A DNA stretch of 18,915 nt from Actinomycetota bacterium (GTDB lineage Bacteria; Actinomycetota; Acidimicrobiia; Acidimicrobiales; Microtrichaceae): assembly GCA_005777415.1 (NCBI GenBank), contig SXMI01000238.1, forward strand, positions 1 through 18,915, given 5' to 3'. Of this stretch, positions 1 to 6,933 are shown piece by piece. The notes under the pieces are model-generated. The model searched no databases, was not told the DNA's origin, and saw only the letters and a program-made list of their open reading frames with translations. The position numbers were made by a program, and so were the translations under genes. How positions within the stretch are numbered: position 1 is the stretch's first letter; each line of letters opens with the position of its first letter.

Positions 1-14
1 CATGCATATGCATG
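1..14. repeat. Perfect 14-bp palindrome at the window edge
   Basis: CATGCATATGCATG equals its own reverse complement and is AT-rich compared with its surroundings. It lies downstream of the MFS gene and may continue beyond the window edge. It could be an operator for an unseen neighbour or part of a larger inverted repeat. No function can be assigned from this fragment. Confidence 0.5.
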
Positions 15-51
15 ACGCTCGCACCACAAAGCAAGGGCGAGGGAGTGGCGG

Positions 52-65
52 CGTCAGGGGTGACG
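52..65. terminator. Weak hairpin after the MFS gene
   Basis: CGTCA, a GGGG loop and TGACG form a 5-bp stem starting about 20 bases beyond the stop codon of the MFS gene on the minus strand. There is no T-tract. It is a possible actinobacterial-type terminator, but the stem is short enough to occur by chance. Confidence 0.25.
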
Positions 66-84
66 GGCGATGGCCGCGGATCGC

Positions 85-1404
85 TCAGTGGAACGGGAGC
101 GGCCCGGCGCCGTGGTCGAGGGTGGCGTCGGTGACCGGATGCTCGCTCGGTTCGTCAGGAAGGTCGTTCAGTTCGTTGAGCGGTCGGAGCGCCAGGGAAC
201 CCAGGCCGACGAGGCCGACGAGCACGGCGAGCAGGACGAACGTGGGTCCCACTCCCAGCCGATCGACCAGCAGTCCGGCGAGCAGGTAGCCGAGTGGCCC
301 TGCGGCGTACTCGCCTGAGGACGCCAGGCCGACGACCCGTCCGCGGAGGTGCTCCGGCGAGCGGGTCTGCAGCGCCAGGTTCAGGATCGGCCCGACGGGT
401 CCGTAACCGAAGCCGAGGGCCAGGCCGGCCAGCACCATGACCGGGTAGCTGTCACTGGCCGCCATGACCCCCAGGCCCACTGCGGTGGCGATCAGTGCGC
501 CCCGGAACAGCCGACTCCGCCTGAGCCTGTGGCCTCGCCACGCGTAGGCCAGCGCGCCGAGCACCCAGCCGGCGCTGATCGCCGTGACCAGCAGGCCCAG
601 TCGGCCTGGTGCGCCCTGGGCCTCGAACTCGACCGGGAGCAGCACGGCCTCGATCGGCATGTACACCGACACGAGTGCGGCCACCACCAGGAGCAGGGTC
701 CGGAGCAGGCGGTCCCGCCAGACGAACGCGGCACCCGTGCGCACGCTCTGCCAGATCGGCTCGCGCTCCTCGACCGATGGAGTCCGGTCGGCGTGCGGGA
801 GTCGGATCGTGGCCACCGTCACCGCCGACACCAGGAACGCACCGGCCGTGAACCACAGGGCCGAGATGGCCCCGACGGCGGCGATCAGCAGCCCGCCGAC
901 CCCGGGCCCGATCAGGAAGGCGACTCCCCAGACGGCCTCATGGATGCCGTTGACCCGCTGGAGGCGCCAACCGCAGCGGGTCGCCGCGGCCGGCAGCATG
1001 GCTTCGCGGGCCGTCACCCCGGCGGGGTCGAACACGGCGCCGAGGACGGCGAGTGCGATGAGGAGCGGGAGGTTCAGGCCGACCGTGGCCGCCACGATCG
1101 GGATGGCCGACACCGACGCGGCGGAACACAGGTCCGAGACGACCGACGTCCGTCGTCGCCCCATCCGGTCGACGAGCGCCCCGGAGAACAGGCTGGATGC
1201 GAGGAGCGGCAGCGCGGTGGCGGCGGCGAGCAGTCCGGCGTCGGCCGGGTTCCCGGTGCGTTCCAGGACGAGCCAGGGGAGCACGACCAGGGCCGCACCG
1301 TTGCCGGCCCCGGACAGAATCGTGGCCGCCTCGAGCTGGAGGAACGGGACGATGCTGTCGTCGCCCGAACCCTCAGCGGCGTCGCTCAACCCGCTCGTCG
1401 TCAT
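85..1404 (-). CDS. Major facilitator superfamily transporter
   Basis: A 439-residue integral membrane protein of ordinary MFS length. About twelve hydrophobic segments run through it, and the loop after TM2 carries the MFS motif A variant DRMGRRR (residues 79-85). The arrangement resembles the enterobactin-exporter/MFS_3 type of drug or metabolite exporter, but the substrate cannot be read from sequence. The start is ATG at 1404. No Shine-Dalgarno sequence sits at proper spacing (an AGGAG is about 17 nt away), while TAGAAC ends 8 nt before the ATG, so a leaderless message is possible. It lies 93 bp downstream of the SDR gene on the same strand, separated by two tandem dyad repeats. Export of a catabolic intermediate is conceivable given the neighbours, but that is inference. 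Confidence 0.9.
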   Translation of the reverse strand: MTTSGLSDAAEGSGDDSIVPFLQLEAATILSGAGNGAALVVLPWLVLERTGNPADAGLLAAATALPLLASSLFSGALVDRMGRRRTSVVSDLCSAASVSAIPIVAATVGLNLPLLIALAVLGAVFDPAGVTAREAMLPAAATRCGWRLQRVNGIHEAVWGVAFLIGPGVGGLLIAAVGAISALWFTAGAFLVSAVTVATIRLPHADRTPSVEEREPIWQSVRTGAAFVWRDRLLRTLLLVVAALVSVYMPIEAVLLPVEFEAQGAPGRLGLLVTAISAGWVLGALAYAWRGHRLRRSRLFRGALIATAVGLGVMAASDSYPVMVLAGLALGFGYGPVGPILNLALQTRSPEHLRGRVVGLASSGEYAAGPLGYLLAGLLVDRLGVGPTFVLLAVLVGLVGLGSLALRPLNELNDLPDEPSEHPVTDATLDHGAGPLPFH

Positions 1405-1450
1405 CGGGGTCAGTTCTACGGCTCCTGAGCGCGAGACGTACCCCGCGCGC

Positions 1451-1499
1451 GACCCCTATAGCGGTGGGGGTGGGGGCGACCCCTATATCGGTGGGGGTC
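1451..1499. repeat. Two tandem 22-bp dyad repeats between the SDR and MFS genes
   Basis: Copies at 1451-1472 and 1478-1499 start 27 bp apart and differ at only two positions. Each has GACCCC, a 10-bp spacer beginning TATA and containing CGGTG, then GGGGTC (GGGGTG in the first copy). The second copy overlaps the SDR stop codon. The first ends about 45 bp upstream of the MFS start, a suitable place for an operator pair controlling the MFS gene. The G5 runs could alternatively form unusual DNA structure. No regulator gene is visible in the window. Confidence 0.6.
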
Positions 1500-2394
1500 A
1501 GGAGGAGAGGGTCTCGAGGAGCTTCTTCAGCTCGCCCGACGGGTCCTCCGGCACGATGTAGCCGGTCTCGTCCCGGATCTGATCGAAGTGGTCCCGGACG
1601 TCCTCCGCCGAGTGGCCCTCGGCGTACCAGCCCGGCGTGAGGCCGATGAAGTACCGGGCGACGACGCCACCGGCCACGGAGTAGACCTCGCCGTTCACCG
1701 GGCAGTCCTCGTGCGCCAGGTACACCACCGTCGGCGTCACCTCGGCCGGCTCCAGCTTGTCGCCGAACGGTCCGAGCAGGTCCTCGGTCATCCGGGTCTT
1801 GGCCACCGGTGCGATGGCGTTCGCCTTGATCCCCTTGGCGCGTCCCTCGTTGGCGAGCACCCGCGTGAACCCGACGAGCCCGAGCTTCGCGGCCCCGTAG
1901 TTGGACTGGCCGAAGTTGCCGAGCAGCCCCGAGTTGGAGCTGGTGTTGACGATCCGGCCGTAGCCCTTGTCGCGCATGACGACCCACGCCGGCTGCGTCA
2001 CGTAGAAGGCGCCCAGCAGGTGCACGGCGATGACCGGCTCCAGCAACTCGGGCGTCATGTTGTGGAACGTCTTGTCCCGCAGGATCCCGGCGTTGTTGAT
2101 GACGATGTCCACGGTGCCGAACTCGTCGAGCGCCGTCTGCACGATCGCCTGCCCGCCCTCGGGGGTCGACACCGAGTCGTGGTTCGCCACGGCCTCGCCG
2201 CCGGCCGCAGTGATCTCGTCGACCACGAGCTGGGCCGCCGATGCGTTGTCGCCCTCGCCACTGACCGAACCACCCAGGTCGTTGACCACGACGCGGGCAC
2301 CACGTCGGGCGAGCTCCAGGGCGTGGGACCGGCCCAGTCCGCCTCCGGCCCCGGTGACGATGGCGACCTGGCCGTCGAAGGTGAGATCAGACAT
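1498..2394 (-). CDS. SDR-family dehydrogenase, multifunctional-enzyme type 2 (Hsd4A/HSD17B4-like)
   Basis: A 298-residue NAD(P)-dependent short-chain dehydrogenase likely to oxidise (3R)-hydroxyacyl-CoA in beta-oxidation. Visible features are the Rossmann motif TGAGGGLG (14-21), the specificity region VVVNDLGG (36-43), NNAG (100-103) and the catalytic Ser153, Tyr166 and Lys170. The segments VVVNDLGG, NNAGILRD and GNFGQSNYGAAKLGL closely match the dehydrogenase domain of peroxisomal HSD17B4 and mycobacterial Hsd4A, which separates it from FabG-type ketoreductases. A C-terminal extension beyond the core ends in ELKKLLETLSS. The ATG at 2394 is preceded by the purine-rich GGGGGGAA. A MaoC hydratase matching the second domain of the eukaryotic fusion lies at 15122. 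A thousand-fold choice of acyl substrates remains open; steroid side chains are plausible. Confidence 0.9.
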   Translation of the reverse strand: MSDLTFDGQVAIVTGAGGGLGRSHALELARRGARVVVNDLGGSVSGEGDNASAAQLVVDEITAAGGEAVANHDSVSTPEGGQAIVQTALDEFGTVDIVINNAGILRDKTFHNMTPELLEPVIAVHLLGAFYVTQPAWVVMRDKGYGRIVNTSSNSGLLGNFGQSNYGAAKLGLVGFTRVLANEGRAKGIKANAIAPVAKTRMTEDLLGPFGDKLEPAEVTPTVVYLAHEDCPVNGEVYSVAGGVVARYFIGLTPGWYAEGHSAEDVRDHFDQIRDETGYIVPEDPSGELKKLLETLSS

Positions 2395-2462
2395 GTGGGT
2401 TCCCCCCGGGGTTCGGGCCGTCGGACCGTCGGTCGTCGACGACGCTGCGATCGTGCGCCGTC

Positions 2463-2468
2463 ACGATA
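2463..2468 (-). promoter_or_regulatory. Candidate -10 box for the SDR gene
   Basis: TATCGT on the minus strand fits TANNNT and lies about 70 bp before the SDR ATG, giving a leader of about 60 nt with a G-rich ribosome binding site. The best -35 candidate, TTCGTC 18 bp upstream, is weak. The 2395-2579 gap otherwise holds GC-rich sequence, a GTCGTCGACGAC palindrome (2432-2443) that may be chance, and the fadD terminator. Confidence 0.35.
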
Positions 2469-2550
2469 CCGATGGCCGCGGGGCCGGACGAATCCGTCGG
2501 TGCCCCCCGCCGTCGCCTCCCCGGTGCCCCGGGTCCCCGGTGGCGTCCGC

Positions 2551-2579
2551 GGGCGGGGGAGCGTTGACGCGACCCGCCC
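2551..2579 (-). terminator. Hairpin terminator directly after the acyl-CoA synthetase stop
   Basis: GGGCGGG (2551-2557) and CCCGCCC (2573-2579) form a perfect 7-bp stem that begins at the base next to the stop codon of the minus-strand gene. An inner GCG/CGC pair closes over TTGA. There is no T-tract, as is usual for actinobacterial terminators. It would separate the acyl-CoA synthetase transcript from the SDR gene. Confidence 0.55.
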
Positions 2580-4205
2580 TCAGGCCTCGATGCCGAGGGT
2601 GTCGAGGGCGTACGCCGTCATCCGCTTGTAGTCCACCTTGGCGTTGGGGGCCCGGCCGATCGTGTCGATCTCGACGATCTGCTTGGGCGCCTTGTAGGCC
2701 GCCAGGTGGGTCTTGACGTGTGCCACCAGCTCACCCGGATCGATGACCGTCCCGACCGCCGGCTCGACCACCGCCACGATCGCCTGGCCAAACTTGTCGT
2801 CCGGCACCCCCACGACGACGGCGTCGGCCACGGTGTCGTGGGTCTTGAGCGCCTCCTCGACCTCCTCGGGGAAGACCTTCTCGCCGCCGGTGTTGATGCA
2901 GACCGACCCCCGTCCGAGCAGGCTGATGGTCCCGTCGGCGTCCACCGTGGCGTAGTCGCCCGGCATCGAGTAGCGGACCCCGTCGACGGTGATGAACGTG
3001 GCGGCGGACTTCTCGGGATCCTTGTAGTACCCGAGCGGCGTCCGACCCGGGATGGCGACGCGGCCCCGCTCCTCCGATCCGGCCTCCACCCGGTGCCCCT
3101 CGTCGCTGAGGACGATCGCCCCGGGCCCGAGCGAGAAGTGGGCCGTCTTCTCGGCGGCCCCGGCGGCGGACACGGACTGCCCCATACCGAGCGCCTCGGA
3201 GCTCGAGAACGAGTCGACGAGCATCATCCCCGGGTGGTGCTCGAGCAGTCGTCGCTTGATGGGCTCGGACCACATGACCCCCGAGGAGGTGACGAGCACC
3301 AGCGAGGACAGGTCCCAGCGGTCGGGCTCCGCATCGAGGCAGGCCAGGATGGGCTTGGCGAACGCGTCGCCGACGATGGTCAGCGCGCCGACGCCCTCGC
3401 GCTCGATCGTGTCGAGGAGCTCCACCCAGTCGAGGTGGCGCTCCTCGAGGGTGGCCACGGACCCGCCGGAGGTCAGGTACAGCAGGGCGGTGAACCATCC
3501 GGTGCCGTGCATCAGCGGGCAGGCGGGGAGCCCGACCAGGCCGGGCCCGGCGATGCTCTCCAGGATCGCGGCCACGCCGCCGACCTCGTCCGGGTCCTGG
3601 GCCAGGAGCGGGTTGGCGGTGGCGCACACGGCGCCGATGAGGTCGTCCTGTCGCCACATGACGCCCTTGGGCATCCCGGTGGTGCCGCCGGTGTAGATCA
3701 TGAGGATGTCGTCACCGGAACGGCCCCAGTCGGCCTCCACCCGCTCGGTCGTGGTGGCGGCGACGTCCTCGTAGTCGACGGCCCACTCGGGCCGCTCGCC
3801 CGTGCCGTCGTCCACCCAGATCCAGTGCCGCACCGCCGGCAGCTGCGGCCGGAGGTGTTCGATCCGGTCGGTGAAGGCCCCGTGGAAGACGACGGCCACG
3901 GCATCCGCGTTGTCCCAGAGGTAGAGCAGCTCGTCGTCGAGGTAGCGGTAGTTGGTGTTGACGGGAACCAACCCGGCCTTGAAGAGGGCCGCGCAGGACT
4001 CCATGTACTCGGGGCAGTTGTAGAGGTAGAGCGCGACCTTGTCCTGGTGCTCGGCCCCGCCGTCGAGGAGGTGGCGGGCCACGCCGTTGGCGCGCTCATC
4101 GAACTCCCGCCAGGTCGTCCGACGATCGCCCTGGATCTGGGCGGGTGCGTCCGGGAACTTCCCGGCGATGCCCTCCCAGAGATCAGCGAAGTTCCATCCG
4201 GCCAT
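2580..4205 (-). CDS. Acyl-CoA synthetase, FadD19-like (AMP-binding family)
   Basis: A 541-residue ANL-superfamily enzyme that adenylates a carboxylic acid and transfers it to CoA. The AMP-binding P-loop is YTGGTTGMPKG (171-181). Further motifs are PLMHGTGW, SSSEALGMGQS (adenine region), GYYKDPEKS, the hinge region LLGRGSVCINTGGEKVFPEE and a C-terminal Lys523 in PNAKVDYK. Length and motifs match mycobacterial FadD19-type synthetases, which activate steroid C-27 acids or branched acids; substrate assignment here is inference. ATG at 4205 follows GGGGGGACGC, a G-rich Shine-Dalgarno site. It diverges from the acyl-CoA dehydrogenase across 147 bp and lies upstream of the SDR gene, so the three probably serve one acid-catabolic pathway. 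It ends in a strong hairpin, suggesting separate transcription from the SDR. Confidence 0.92.
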   Translation of the reverse strand: MAGWNFADLWEGIAGKFPDAPAQIQGDRRTTWREFDERANGVARHLLDGGAEHQDKVALYLYNCPEYMESCAALFKAGLVPVNTNYRYLDDELLYLWDNADAVAVVFHGAFTDRIEHLRPQLPAVRHWIWVDDGTGERPEWAVDYEDVAATTTERVEADWGRSGDDILMIYTGGTTGMPKGVMWRQDDLIGAVCATANPLLAQDPDEVGGVAAILESIAGPGLVGLPACPLMHGTGWFTALLYLTSGGSVATLEERHLDWVELLDTIEREGVGALTIVGDAFAKPILACLDAEPDRWDLSSLVLVTSSGVMWSEPIKRRLLEHHPGMMLVDSFSSSEALGMGQSVSAAGAAEKTAHFSLGPGAIVLSDEGHRVEAGSEERGRVAIPGRTPLGYYKDPEKSAATFITVDGVRYSMPGDYATVDADGTISLLGRGSVCINTGGEKVFPEEVEEALKTHDTVADAVVVGVPDDKFGQAIVAVVEPAVGTVIDPGELVAHVKTHLAAYKAPKQIVEIDTIGRAPNAKVDYKRMTAYALDTLGIEA

Positions 4206-4338
4206 GCGTCCCCCCGTCTCGGCCCCGCCGGTAGCGGCAGGTGGTCACCTCGGGACGGCGTCGTGCGAATGAGCCGCCCGGCCGAGGAGCATAGGTGGTG
4301 GCGCTCGTGCTGGTCCTCGCGACCCTCGGCGGTGCGAC

Positions 4339-4344
4339 TACCGT
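4339..4344 (+). promoter_or_regulatory. -10 box for a leaderless acyl-CoA dehydrogenase message
   Basis: TACCGT fits TANNNT and ends 8 nt before GTG 4353, so transcription would begin at or within a base or two of the start codon. No Shine-Dalgarno sequence precedes this GTG. The 4206-4352 gap also contains the ribosome binding site of the divergent acyl-CoA synthetase; nothing else is recognisable there. Confidence 0.5.
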
Positions 4345-4352
4345 CCAGCGCC

Positions 4353-5519
4353 GTGGACTTCGAGCTTCCCGGAGACGACGACCCTCGCCGCGTCGCGGTG
4401 CGGACCTGGCTCGAGCAGCACCCCTCGCCGACGGGCCGGCAGCTCGCCGAGGCGGGGTTCGTGGCGCCGCACTGGCCGGCGCCCTGGGGACTGGACGCAG
4501 ACCCGATCCACCAGTTGATCGTCGACGACGAGCTCCGCCGGGCTCGCGTGTCCCGACCATCCAATCCGATCGGCATCGGGTGGGCGGGTCCGACCATCCT
4601 CACGGCCGGGACGGACGAGCAGCGCGAGGCGCACCTGTTCGGGCTCCTCTCTGGCGAGGACGTGTGGTGCCAGCTGTTCTCGGAGCCGGGCGCGGGCTCG
4701 GACCTGGCGAACCTGTCGACACGGGCCGAGCTGGACGGCGACGAGTGGGTTGTCAACGGCCAGAAGGTGTGGACCTCGCTCGGCCACCTGGCTCGCTACG
4801 GCATCCTGATCGCCCGCACCGATCCGGACCGACCGAAGCACGAGGGGATCACCTACTTCATCTGCCCCATGGACGCCCCGGGGATCGAGGTCCGGCCGAT
4901 CGTCGAGATGACCGGCGGACACACGTTCAACGAGGTGTTCCTGACCGACGTCCGGATCCCGGCGGCCAACGTGGTGGGTCCGGTCCACGACGGCTGGCGT
5001 CTGGCCAAGGTGACCCTGGCGAACGAGCGGGTGTCGCTGTCCTCGGGCGGTGCGCTGTGGGGGATGGGCCCCGACGCCGGTGACCTGCTCGACATCGTCC
5101 GTGCGGCCGGTGGGGTCGACGATCCAGTGCTCCGTCAGGAGCTCGCGGCCCTCCACGTCGAGTCCGAGATCCTGCGCCTGATCCGACTCCGGACCGTCAC
5201 CGCCGCGGTGCAGGGCCGGGCGCCGGGACCGGAGGCCTCGGTCCGCAAGGTGCTCGCCGACGAGCACGGCCAGCGGATCATGTCCCTGGCGCGGGATCTG
5301 GCCGGTGCTGCTGGGATGACGACGGCAGCCGGGCCGCTGGGCACCGATCCCGGCTGGTGGGGACACGGGTTCCTCTTCGCCCCGGCGCTGACGATCGGCG
5401 GTGGGACCGGCGACGTCCAGCGCAACATCATCGCCGAGCGCGTCCTGGGGCTCCCCCACGACACCGACGTCGAACGCGGCCTGACCTGGGCCGAGGCGCA
5501 GCGAGCGCCCCACCACTGA
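4353..5519 (+). CDS. Acyl-CoA dehydrogenase (FadE type)
   Basis: A 388-residue flavoprotein that introduces the alpha,beta double bond into acyl-CoA. The signature WCQLFSEPGAGSDLA (FAD/substrate loop), VNGQKVWTS, and the C-terminal GGGTGDVQRNIIAERVLGLP are all present. In the C-terminal motif the Glu used by short- and medium-chain enzymes (YEGT type) is replaced by Gly, while Glu225 in ANERVSL fits the alternative helix-G catalytic base of isovaleryl-, long-chain and FadE26-type enzymes. The reading frame stays open far upstream, but that part lies opposite the acyl-CoA synthetase; GTG 4353 fits homology and has a TANNNT box 8 nt before it. Steroid-type FadE proteins are often heterodimers, but no partner fadE is visible in the window. 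It diverges from the FadD19-like gene, supporting a shared pathway. Confidence 0.9.
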   Translation: MDFELPGDDDPRRVAVRTWLEQHPSPTGRQLAEAGFVAPHWPAPWGLDADPIHQLIVDDELRRARVSRPSNPIGIGWAGPTILTAGTDEQREAHLFGLLSGEDVWCQLFSEPGAGSDLANLSTRAELDGDEWVVNGQKVWTSLGHLARYGILIARTDPDRPKHEGITYFICPMDAPGIEVRPIVEMTGGHTFNEVFLTDVRIPAANVVGPVHDGWRLAKVTLANERVSLSSGGALWGMGPDAGDLLDIVRAAGGVDDPVLRQELAALHVESEILRLIRLRTVTAAVQGRAPGPEASVRKVLADEHGQRIMSLARDLAGAAGMTTAAGPLGTDPGWWGHGFLFAPALTIGGGTGDVQRNIIAERVLGLPHDTDVERGLTWAEAQRAPHH

Positions 5520-5545
5520 ACTTGGCCGGCATCGAACCCGGGTCG

Positions 5546-5558
5546 GCATCTCGGATGC
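5546..5558. terminator. Small hairpin after the acyl-CoA dehydrogenase
   Basis: GCATC, TCG loop and GATGC form a 5-bp stem 27 bases after the stop codon, flanked by further GCCGGC/GCCGGT complementarity (around 5524 and 5562). It may end the dehydrogenase transcript before the promoter at 5581. The stem is short. Confidence 0.35.
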
Positions 5559-5580
5559 TCCGCCGGTGGGGCCCCGGGGC

Positions 5581-5586
5581 TAGGTT
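5581..5586 (+). promoter_or_regulatory. -10 box for a leaderless small-gene/LLM operon
   Basis: TAGGTT fits TANNNT and is followed by six bases (GAGCCC) and then ATG 5593. No Shine-Dalgarno sequence is present, so a leaderless message is the simplest reading. A GCCCCGGGGC palindrome abuts the box on its upstream side. Confidence 0.6.
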
Positions 5587-5592
5587 GAGCCC

Positions 5593-5808
5593 ATGGCGAC
5601 CAAGGCAGAGCGTCCGTTGAAGCGGCACCAGAAGGTGGTGGCGTCCCGGGACCTGCCGGGCGTCCCGGCCGGCACGCCCGGCAAGGTGCAACTGGTCAAC
5701 GGGTTCTCCTGGGTCCGGTACCGGGTCCGGTTCGCCAACGGTGAGGAGATCGGGTTCCTGGGTCGTGACGACCTGGTGCCCGCCAAGGAGTGGGAGGGTG
5801 CCGCGTGA
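5593..5808 (+). CDS. Small SH3-like beta-barrel protein, function unknown
   Basis: A 71-residue protein I cannot assign to a named family. It has a basic N-terminus (KAERPLKRHQK) and then a run that looks like successive beta strands: KVVASRDLPGVPAGTPGKV, WVRYRVRFANGEEIGFL and DDLVP. This is the pattern of small SH3-like or KOW-like barrels, which bind proteins, nucleic acids or metals. There is no signal peptide, membrane segment or cysteine. Its TGA overlaps the GTG start of the oxidoreductase by the GTGA arrangement, so the two are translationally coupled and probably made in fixed ratio. A partner or accessory role for the oxidoreductase is inferred from this alone. Confidence 0.75.
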   Translation: MATKAERPLKRHQKVVASRDLPGVPAGTPGKVQLVNGFSWVRYRVRFANGEEIGFLGRDDLVPAKEWEGAA

Positions 5809-6854
5809 AGCTCGGCATGCAGATCGGGTACGCCGGAGGGTTCGCCGAGTCGGTCGCCCAGGTGCAGGCGTTGGAACAGGCGGGCATGGACATCGTCTAC
5901 GTGGCCGAGGCCTACGGCTTCGACGCCGCCACGCTGATGGGCTACCTGGCGGCCGAGACCGAGCGGATCGAGATCGCCTCCGGCATCCTGCCCATCTACA
6001 CCCGGACGCCGACCTTGCTGGCGATGACCGCTGCCGGTCTCGACGAGCTGTCGGGCGGTCGGGCGGTGCTCGGTCTGGGGGCATCGGGCCCGCAGGTGAT
6101 CGAAGGGTTCCACGGTGTGGCCTACGACGCGCCCATCGGCCGGACCCGCGAGATCATCGACATCTGCCGCAAGGTCTGGGCTCGCGAGGAGCCGCTCGTC
6201 CACGACGGGGCGAAGTACCAGCTGCCGCTGCCCGAGGGGCAGGGGACCGGTCTGGGCAAGCCGCTCAAGATCATCACCCACCCGCAGCGACCGCGGATCC
6301 CGATCCACGTGGCGTCCCTGGGGCCGAAGAACGTCCAGATGACCGCAGAGCTGGCGGACGGCTGGTTGCCGATCCTGTTCCACCCGGCGAAGGCCGCGGA
6401 CGTGTGGGGTCCCGACCTGGAGGTCGGCTTTGCGAAGCGCTCGACGGACCTGGGCCCGATGGACGTCGTCGCCGGTGGACTGCTGGCGATCGGCGCCGAG
6501 AGCGAGGTCGCCGGGTTCCGTGACTTCAGCCGGGGCATGGTCGCCCTCTACGTCGGTGGGATGGGTGCGCGGGAGCGGAACTTCTACAACCAGTTGTTCC
6601 AGCGCTACGGCTACGAGGACGAAGCCCGCCGCATCCAGGACCTGTATCTCGACGGCAAGAAGGGCGAGGCGGCTGCGGCCGTGCCGGAGTCGTTCCTCGA
6701 GCAGACCTCGCTCTGTGGTGACGAGGGGTACGTCCGGGACCGGATCGCCGAGTACGCAGCCGCAGGGGTCACCGTGTTGAACGTGACGCCGATCGCGGCG
6801 GACCTCCCGGCGCAGCAGCGCTTGATCGAGACGGTCCGGAACCTGCTCCCCTGA
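5805..6854 (+). CDS. LLM-class flavin oxidoreductase, probably F420-dependent
   Basis: A 349-residue luciferase-like monooxygenase-superfamily TIM barrel. The early strand LGMQIGYAGG, YVAEAYGFDA, the TRTPTLLAM stretch, and LSGGRAVLGLGASGPQ (82-97) are the hallmarks of the actinobacterial F420-dependent branch. VASLGPKNVQMTAELADGWLP follows the usual cofactor-site pattern. Such enzymes move hydride between F420 and small substrates; the substrate is unknown. The start GTG 5805 overlaps the stop of the 71-aa gene and has GGGAGG about 8 nt before it, inside that gene. Relatives occur often among actinobacterial lipid and steroid catabolic genes, in keeping with the acyl-CoA dehydrogenase just upstream. 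FMN use instead of F420 cannot be excluded from sequence. Confidence 0.9.
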   Translation: MKLGMQIGYAGGFAESVAQVQALEQAGMDIVYVAEAYGFDAATLMGYLAAETERIEIASGILPIYTRTPTLLAMTAAGLDELSGGRAVLGLGASGPQVIEGFHGVAYDAPIGRTREIIDICRKVWAREEPLVHDGAKYQLPLPEGQGTGLGKPLKIITHPQRPRIPIHVASLGPKNVQMTAELADGWLPILFHPAKAADVWGPDLEVGFAKRSTDLGPMDVVAGGLLAIGAESEVAGFRDFSRGMVALYVGGMGARERNFYNQLFQRYGYEDEARRIQDLYLDGKKGEAAAAVPESFLEQTSLCGDEGYVRDRIAEYAAAGVTVLNVTPIAADLPAQQRLIETVRNLLP

Positions 6855-6855
6855 A

Positions 6856-6878
6856 CCGGCCGCCCCAGGTGTGGCCGG
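6856..6878. terminator. Hairpin after the LLM gene
   Basis: CCGGCC (6856-6861) pairs with GGCCGG (6873-6878) over an 11-nt loop, starting two bases after the stop codon. It is a likely terminator for the plus-strand operon that converges on the secreted-protein gene. No T-tract. Confidence 0.45.
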
Positions 6879-6918
6879 GACCCTGACGCTCTGGATGCCC
6901 GGAGCCGGATGGGGCTGG

Positions 6919-6933
6919 GCCCAGGAGCTGGGC
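6919..6933. terminator. Hairpin after the secreted-protein gene
   Basis: GCCCAG, GAG loop and CTGGGC form a 6-bp stem touching the stop codon of the minus-strand gene at 6934. With the hairpin at 6856-6878 it insulates two converging transcripts in a 79-bp gap. Confidence 0.5.

Noticed and set aside
2432..2443. GTCGTCGACGAC palindrome upstream of the SDR gene
   Set aside because: It consists of the GTC/GAC words that are very common in this genome, and similar strings occur inside genes; chance is sufficient.
2706..4352. Long plus-strand open frame continuous with the acyl-CoA dehydrogenase
   Set aside because: It lies opposite the acyl-CoA synthetase gene and has the Gly/Arg/Asp/His-rich composition of an antisense shadow in high-GC DNA. 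The recognisable dehydrogenase begins only after 4353.
5524..5562. tRNA-like minus-strand stretch containing GGGTTCGATGCC
   Set aside because: The T-loop resemblance is partial, the T stem has mismatches, and no anticodon arm, D arm or acceptor pairing can be built around it.
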